Shown piece by piece: positions 58,770 through 64,000 of a stretch of DNA of 64,000 nucleotides. Location of the stretch: the NCBI GenBank assembly GCA_022641835.1, contig CP048716.1, forward strand, positions 744,001 to 808,000, in the 5' to 3' direction. The stretch is from Petasospora fabianii (taxonomy: Eukaryota; Ascomycota; Saccharomycetes; Phaffomycetales; Wickerhamomycetaceae). Position 1 is the stretch's first letter; the number at the start of each line of letters is the position of its first letter. Position numbers and translations under genes: made by a program. The notes beneath the pieces were generated by a model. It searched no databases. It saw only the letters and a list, made by a program, of their open reading frames with translations, and had not been told where the DNA came from.

Positions 58770-59469
58770 ACTGACTTATCTGTTTGTTGTTTTGATCTTT
58801 ATACATCACTAGAAACCCTCCATTGAGTGGAGGTTTAACAAATCTGCACGTTTACTGTTTGATCTGGCATTTGTAGATGGTTATTGTTATATTCCTTGAT
58901 CTCATTGATCTCATTGATCTCATTGATCTCATTGATCTCATTGATCTCATACATGTCATGTCACATGACTCATGCCCATTAGGAAGGTTAACATTAAAAG
59001 AGATAGTGCACCCGAGGACTAAGCATAGTTGATGCCGTATGGCAGCCGCATAGTTAAGCAAACGCAAGGCACTGTGGCTCATGCGTTGTTCAAGGAAACC
59101 ATTTTCATTATGACATTAAGACATCAATACAATATATACAATAAGAAACATCACTTAATGAGTAGATAAACTACTAATACCAATAACTATAACTATATAT
59201 AGTATATAAATGAAATAAGAGCCTATTCGCCGGAACCGGAAGTTTTCGCGGCCGCAAACGGCGTCTTTTATATACAGCCACCCTCATACAAAGTGATCAT
59301 TCATCATTTTAAAGCCTAAATAAGTTTCGTACGGCGTTGTGTATTGCGGATTTACACTTTAAACTGTACTATTTGGATAAAATCCTGATAAGGGAGATCT
59401 TCAGTTATCCGCTTTTGAAAGATATAACAACAGATATTTGCTGGTTCTTGACATTTACTCCCCTTCTCA
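58770..59469. other. GPD 3' region and SSY5 promoter
   Basis: 700 bases. Holds a 9-base tandem repeat, a CATGTCATGTCACATGACTCATG cluster with repeated CATG words just after it, an AT-rich stretch (59110-59215) and a CG-rich patch GTTTTCGCGGCCGC near 59240. No gene recognised. Confidence 0.4.
58896..58950. repeat. 9-bp tandem repeat, about six copies
   Basis: Unit TTGATCTCA repeats six times exactly, followed by one base of the next copy. It is not inside a supported gene; on the minus strand it reads as a meaningless MRS repeat. Confidence 0.95.
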
Positions 59470-61446
59470 ATGAAACGACTCTTTAACCGTAAGAAGAGTT
59501 CTAACGAGGCCATGTCCTTGCCCACGGACCAGTCACAGGAGCTGTCACAGGAAGACACTAATCAGTCTACACAACAGTCATTTGACTCCCCTGGACAGTC
59601 AAAGGATAAGGAGGTAGATGATGATGATGATGACGACCACAATGATGACAACGAAGACAAGGATACACTACAATCTTTAAACAACAGATCATCCCTTTTC
59701 TCCACACGCAGAACCCTTGACACTTTCTCTACAACACCAACATCCCATGCCTCAACGTCTCGCTCATCTAACTCACGCAAGTCCAAGGGTCGTTACTCAT
59801 CTATAGACTCTATTGGGAAACCATTAAGAGTCATGCCTGCTGATAAGTACAACGAGCTCTCATTGTCTCGTACAAGTACTTCAGCGTCTCAGTCTCAATC
59901 TCAATCACTATTTGGTCAATCAACGATCCATGAACAACCAGAAACGGCAGATTATGATCAAGTTGAATGTGCCCTCGAAGTGTTAACAGAGTCTTTGTTG
60001 GAACTCGTTGATCAAGTTCAACAGAATCTTATGAATGTATCACGTGCTTCAATCAGATTCGTTGAGCTATTGGATGGTTCAATCAGATTCAAGGTGGCTA
60101 ATAACATGTCATGGAAGATCCAAGAGTCATCACCGGTGAGAAACATTGTCAAAGTTTGTCTTCAGTTCCATGATACATATCTTCGTGGTGATGTCTATAC
60201 AGAGTCTAGATCTCTCATTAAGAGATCTCTTGCTGAGTTATTGGATAAGCTCAGGTTCACACCTGTATGTGATGGGTTTGATACCGTACCATTCTTCAGA
60301 AACTTTGCCATTAATGATGCTGAACAATACCCGGCTCAAAACACTTTATCTACGATCATTGATAGGATTGTACAATCAGCATCGAGTTCCTCGTTAGCAG
60401 ATCAAGATGGTTCTTTCTTGGCTCCAATCTTGAGAGGCCTCTCAAGACAAACAGCTGTCCTATCTGTGATGTTTGGATTCCCAGAACCACAACAAGAACA
60501 TTATGAAATCATTAATGCCCTGTCACAAACTTTCTCAGATGTTCATTTCTTTGTATCTAAGAATCAAATCACTCAAGCTGGTACAAAATTCACTCCACCA
60601 TTCCGTGTGCCTACAAGGGACTCCCCAGAGATTTCAATGTCAATCTCTTCAACTGATGCAATCAAGACAAGTGGAACATTAGGTGGATACATCACTCCTC
60701 GTCTCAGTGCAAACGTTGGTCGTTCTTTACAGAAATATAAAGGTCAAAAGTTTGCCATGACATGTGCTCATGTTCTCCTGTCAGAAGATGAAGATTATCC
60801 AGAAGTTCAAATCCCATCCTCAGTTCTACTCAACGCATACAAATCTGCTCTATCTGATGAAGCTGATAATTACCCACCAGAGTCACCTGAACATGAAGCA
60901 TACACTTCTGAATTGGCTAAATGTGATAAATTTGCAATCTCATTAGGTTCAGTCATTTGGGGTGAACGTGTTGTATTGGATCATTCGTTATCAGATGTCG
61001 CTATAGTCAAACTAAGATCTGGTATCAATCCAAGAAACTCATTAGGTGATGATGCAGATCAATTCTCTCCAATGTTCAAGTTTAAGAATCAGATCAAAAG
61101 AGTTGTTACAAAGAATGAGTTTAACTCTTACACTAAAGTGTTTAAAGTTGGTGCTAGTACCAAGTACACTACGGGGAACTTGAATGGGTTAAAGATGGTT
61201 TATTGGCTTAGAGGTACTTTACAAACCTCTGAGTTTGTTGTTGGATCAGGTGAACCGATGTTTTGTAGTAGTGGTGATTCTGGTGCTTTGATCCTTAGTG
61301 ATTTGGAGAAGGAGAGAGGTCTCGGTTGTGTTGGGTTATTACACAGTTATGATGGTGAAGGTAAACAGTTTGGATTGTTTACTCCAATGGAAAATGTTAT
61401 GACAAGATTGAAAGAGGTTACTGGTGTTGAATGGATGTTTGTATAG
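59470..61446 (+). CDS. SSY5: SPS-sensor signalling protease Ssy5
   Basis: 658 residues, against 699 in S. cerevisiae. The N-terminal prodomain region is acidic and Ser-rich (EVDDDDDDDHNDDN; Ser repeats). The chymotrypsin-like catalytic triad is His434 (TCAHVLL), Asp509 (LSDVAIVKL) and Ser604 (SSGDSGALI). Other shared parts are GGYITPRLSANVG, KVFKVGASTKYTTGNLNGLK and EPMFCSSGDSG. Ssy5 cleaves the latent transcription factors Stp1/Stp2 when the plasma-membrane sensor Ssy1 detects external amino acids. Autocleavage separates the prodomain, which stays bound as inhibitor. All key residues are present, so a working SPS pathway is likely. Confidence 0.92.
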   Translation: MKRLFNRKKSSNEAMSLPTDQSQELSQEDTNQSTQQSFDSPGQSKDKEVDDDDDDDHNDDNEDKDTLQSLNNRSSLFSTRRTLDTFSTTPTSHASTSRSSNSRKSKGRYSSIDSIGKPLRVMPADKYNELSLSRTSTSASQSQSQSLFGQSTIHEQPETADYDQVECALEVLTESLLELVDQVQQNLMNVSRASIRFVELLDGSIRFKVANNMSWKIQESSPVRNIVKVCLQFHDTYLRGDVYTESRSLIKRSLAELLDKLRFTPVCDGFDTVPFFRNFAINDAEQYPAQNTLSTIIDRIVQSASSSSLADQDGSFLAPILRGLSRQTAVLSVMFGFPEPQQEHYEIINALSQTFSDVHFFVSKNQITQAGTKFTPPFRVPTRDSPEISMSISSTDAIKTSGTLGGYITPRLSANVGRSLQKYKGQKFAMTCAHVLLSEDEDYPEVQIPSSVLLNAYKSALSDEADNYPPESPEHEAYTSELAKCDKFAISLGSVIWGERVVLDHSLSDVAIVKLRSGINPRNSLGDDADQFSPMFKFKNQIKRVVTKNEFNSYTKVFKVGASTKYTTGNLNGLKMVYWLRGTLQTSEFVVGSGEPMFCSSGDSGALILSDLEKERGLGCVGLLHSYDGEGKQFGLFTPMENVMTRLKEVTGVEWMFV

Positions 61447-61535
61447 TTTTGGTTATGGTTATGGTTTTGTTGTTGTTTATATGGGAACAGGTTTATGATT
61501 AATGTTACGGTTATTGGATTGTATTACAAGTAAAT

Positions 61536-63299
61536 CTAAATACGACAACCAAGAGGAGACTTCATTCTGAAGTGGTATTCACACTTCTCTGGTTCTGAAA
61601 CACCAAGTAACTCATGTTCAGCACCACAAGTCATCTTAATGACAGCACGTCTCTTTGGACCGTTCCAACATTTAGCACCATTCTCATAATAGGCAATAAC
61701 AGCTTCTTCATTCTCATCTTCAACTTGTTCAACACGGTCAAAGACACCAATAAGGGCATTGTTACCATTACCCTTTTGACGAACTTCATTGATAAACTCA
61801 AGCTCATAATCATACTCACCAATCTTGGCCTTAGCAGTGACACCTTCCATTGGTCTAAACAAGTCACCTGGTCCGAAATTCTTAGCAAGTGAGTCCTTGA
61901 TCGAGTTGATGGCTTTCTCCTCCTTAGCTCTCTCAGTTTCAAACTCAGCAATGACCTTATCGTTCTCTTCCTCATTCTCAGGTTCAGGCATCTTGATACG
62001 CTTTGGTGGTGCGATACCGAGGAAGTCATTGATCATGAAATGGGCCTTAGACTTGAGGGTTTCAATGATGGATTTACCAGATGTGGATCCAACTGGAGCC
62101 TTAATATCCTTTTCATCTGTCTTCTTAACCGTAGCTTTCTCCTTGATCTTGATAACTGCATCCTTAACAAAAGAAAGTGAATCAGCAATTGTCTCAAGGA
62201 TATCTTCCTTAATGGTGATAGACTCCTTATTTGAGATATAATCCTGGTATGCACTAACTGCCTTCTTAACATTTGGATCATTGAAGTTTGGATTATAGTT
62301 CTCACTCAAGTATTGTAGATATGACTCCAACTCTCCAAGTTTACTGTTAACACCACTAAACTTGTCAATTGCGGTCTTGATCTGACTGTTTATCCAATCA
62401 TGACTCTCAGTCACGTCTTGTACTGTGCCTGAGAACTTATCAAACACTTCTCTTTGAACTTTATCAAAGTCAAATGCATTAGTGTAAGACCGTTTATGAA
62501 TCTTCAAATGGTTTTCAAAGTCCTCAACGGTCTTCTTAACTGCTGCATCATTCAAGTTCTCATTAAATGTCTCCAAAAGTTCATCCAGGATACTCTTGAC
62601 AGTTTGAAGATTCTTATTACCAAGGGTCATAGCATTGAAGTGATCATAAATCTTTGCTCTTGTCTCATCAGACTTTTGCTTCAATGCCGTTAACTCGGTA
62701 CCAAAGGTCTTCTCCTGTTTCTCCTGGGCAATCTTTCTAAATCTTTCAAGCTCACGCTCATGGAATCCAAGAAGAGCCTCACTAACCTTCAACTCTTCTT
62801 CAAGCTTGCCCCTAAGTCTTTTGGCAGCACGAAGGATCTTTTCCGTCTTATCAATGGCAATCTTTCTCTCTGCAGCATTCTGCTTTCTCTCAGCTTCTTC
62901 TTGATCATGGATCTCCTGACACATGTTCTTACACTCTTTGACACCATACTCATCAGATCCATCACAACAAACGTCATAATCACAAACACCATCACCAACT
63001 AAAGATGAATCGATGAATTGACCTCTATGACCTTCATTATTACACCAAAACTTACCATTTGGACATGCTGATGAGCCCGGCTCATCAGATCCATCTGGAC
63101 AATCACAAAAATCATCATTGACTTGATTCCAATCGAGAATAATCTCTGGATTACCTAGACAAGCCCATTTACCCTGTTCATTAGGTACATACTTCTCCGC
63201 ATCTTGTGGGGAAACACCACGAGGAATGGCATTATCTCCCAAAGAGCAACGAGCCAATGCAGTGAGGATGGCAATAGCTCCGTAATATGTGAGATGCAT
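61536..63299 (-). CDS. GTB1: Glucosidase II beta subunit (Gtb1)
   Basis: 587 residues from the ATG at 63299, shorter than S. cerevisiae Gtb1 (702). A signal peptide (MHLTYYGAIAILTALARCS) is followed by two LDL-receptor class A-like Cys/Asp repeats (CDCPDGSDEPGSSACPNGKF, CDYDVCCDGSDEYG), a long coiled-coil and acidic region, and a C-terminal MRH lectin domain (NGAKCWNGPKRRAVIKMTCG, EPEKCEYHFRMKSPLGC). The protein binds the alpha subunit Rot2 in the ER lumen and guides trimming of the second and third glucoses from N-glycans. No HDEL-type retention signal is visible at the C terminus (ends SPLGCRI), so retention would depend on a partner. Confidence 0.9.
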   Translation of the reverse strand: MHLTYYGAIAILTALARCSLGDNAIPRGVSPQDAEKYVPNEQGKWACLGNPEIILDWNQVNDDFCDCPDGSDEPGSSACPNGKFWCNNEGHRGQFIDSSLVGDGVCDYDVCCDGSDEYGVKECKNMCQEIHDQEEAERKQNAAERKIAIDKTEKILRAAKRLRGKLEEELKVSEALLGFHERELERFRKIAQEKQEKTFGTELTALKQKSDETRAKIYDHFNAMTLGNKNLQTVKSILDELLETFNENLNDAAVKKTVEDFENHLKIHKRSYTNAFDFDKVQREVFDKFSGTVQDVTESHDWINSQIKTAIDKFSGVNSKLGELESYLQYLSENYNPNFNDPNVKKAVSAYQDYISNKESITIKEDILETIADSLSFVKDAVIKIKEKATVKKTDEKDIKAPVGSTSGKSIIETLKSKAHFMINDFLGIAPPKRIKMPEPENEEENDKVIAEFETERAKEEKAINSIKDSLAKNFGPGDLFRPMEGVTAKAKIGEYDYELEFINEVRQKGNGNNALIGVFDRVEQVEDENEEAVIAYYENGAKCWNGPKRRAVIKMTCGAEHELLGVSEPEKCEYHFRMKSPLGCRI

Positions 63300-64000
63300 T
63301 ATCAATTGGCCTTGAAATTGGTAAGAGTATAGTCTCCTAGGGGTTTTAGGGTGTCAAAAGATAAAATGACGTTGGTTCAATTTGGCTTCGTTGGCCATTT
63401 TATCGGGGTGGTGTTCGGGTGTTTTTATTAGTTTTATATTGAAGAAATGTGTTTTACCGGATATTTAAAGGGTTTATTGGTTGGATTTCAGAAAGATATT
63501 ATCTTTGGGTATCAATTAACTCTTCTAGATATCATGTAATAGGAAGGTTAGAGATGTGGAGTCTATTGTTTTGAGTAGTAATGATAGGATATGATATGTA
63601 CTCTATGAGGTTAAATGATCTGCTTGTTTAGTTCTACTAATCAAATACACCACATTATCAATCTCTTAGTATACTATAGAAGAAGAGTTACACACTCATA
63701 GCTATCAAATGACCTAATTATCACCTTAATATGACATCATAATTCAAACTACAATAGTATATTTTATATATCCGAGGGTTACCTCTCATACAATCTATGG
63801 CTTCAGTCACGTGCATAAGACACCATAAAAGTGACCGGAACTTACTCTTTTAGGCTCTCTAAAATTTTCTCCTAAGCTTCAGAAAACAAAAACATCAATT
63901 TTAAAAAACTCCACGTCTCTCCATCACAGCGCTATATAACACATTTTAACGTCATATCTTCTTTTGCTAACTGTCTAATAAGGCATCAGTTCAGTATACA
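63300..64000. promoter_or_regulatory. GTB1 upstream region to the right edge
   Basis: 701 bases with no supported gene. A Cbf1/Pho4-type site GTCACGTG is at 63806-63813. The stretch at 63590-63780 is AT-rich. The next gene presumably begins beyond the window. Confidence 0.4.

Noticed and set aside
58852-59082. Small protein with MRS repeats on the minus strand
   Set aside because: It is only the translation of the 9-bp tandem repeat.

Overview
The window is a gene-dense piece of a budding-yeast (Saccharomycotina) nuclear chromosome. Nearly every gene has a recognisable Saccharomyces cerevisiae relative of similar length. Introns are rare, short and close to the start codon, with GTRNGT donors and TACTAAC branch points. 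VMA1 carries an in-frame intein at the same site as in S. cerevisiae. CTG codons fall on conserved leucines (for example RPN9 Leu35), which argues against the CUG-Ser and CUG-Ala yeasts. Two genes that S. cerevisiae lacks, a kinesin-3 motor and an OCRL-type 5-phosphatase, suggest a lineage outside the Saccharomyces group. The species could not be named.

Layout, left to right. 1-9.7 kb: a truncated WD40 gene at the left edge, TIF35, RRP43, AMN1, RPN9 and BNA7. 9.9-20.4 kb: a tail-less kinesin-3 facing the dynein light chain DYN2, a sorting nexin (SNX41-like), a Dal5-family permease, an SRF1-like membrane protein, a mitochondrial K+/H+ exchange-related protein, and the 25-codon gene RPL41 behind a 5'-UTR intron. 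21.4-24.9 kb: VMA1 with an ATG-only first exon and a 496-residue intein. 25-32 kb: a Cys-tailed protein of unknown function, an SDR-like reductase, an AlaX-type alanyl-tRNA editing protein and a zinc-ribbon-like unknown. 32-42 kb: divergent LGE1 and SNT1, an SVOP-like transporter, a second SDR paralogue and ribokinase RBK1. 42-51 kb: an ELO2/ELO3 elongase, TRS65, a YPR127W-like aldo-keto reductase, the OCRL-like phosphatase and PTM1. 51.5-63.3 kb: UBP12, CCP1, a GPD1/2-type glycerol-3-phosphate dehydrogenase, SSY5 and GTB1.

Most genes are housekeeping and unrelated to their neighbours. Three neighbourhoods may be functional. LGE1/SNT1 share a promoter and both act on the H2B-ubiquitin/H3K4-methyl axis. 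Kinesin-3 and DYN2 converge and both concern microtubule motors. The transporter-SDR-ribokinase trio could form a small sugar-use group. No tRNA, rRNA, transposon, LTR element or CRISPR array could be supported by eye.

The most unusual object is the VMA1 intein. Its protein-splicing residues look intact, but one of the two LAGLIDADG catalytic aspartates is Asn, and an acidic serine-rich stretch of about 45-50 residues is inserted in the endonuclease. It looks like an endonuclease that has lost homing activity inside a gene that must still be spliced at the protein level.
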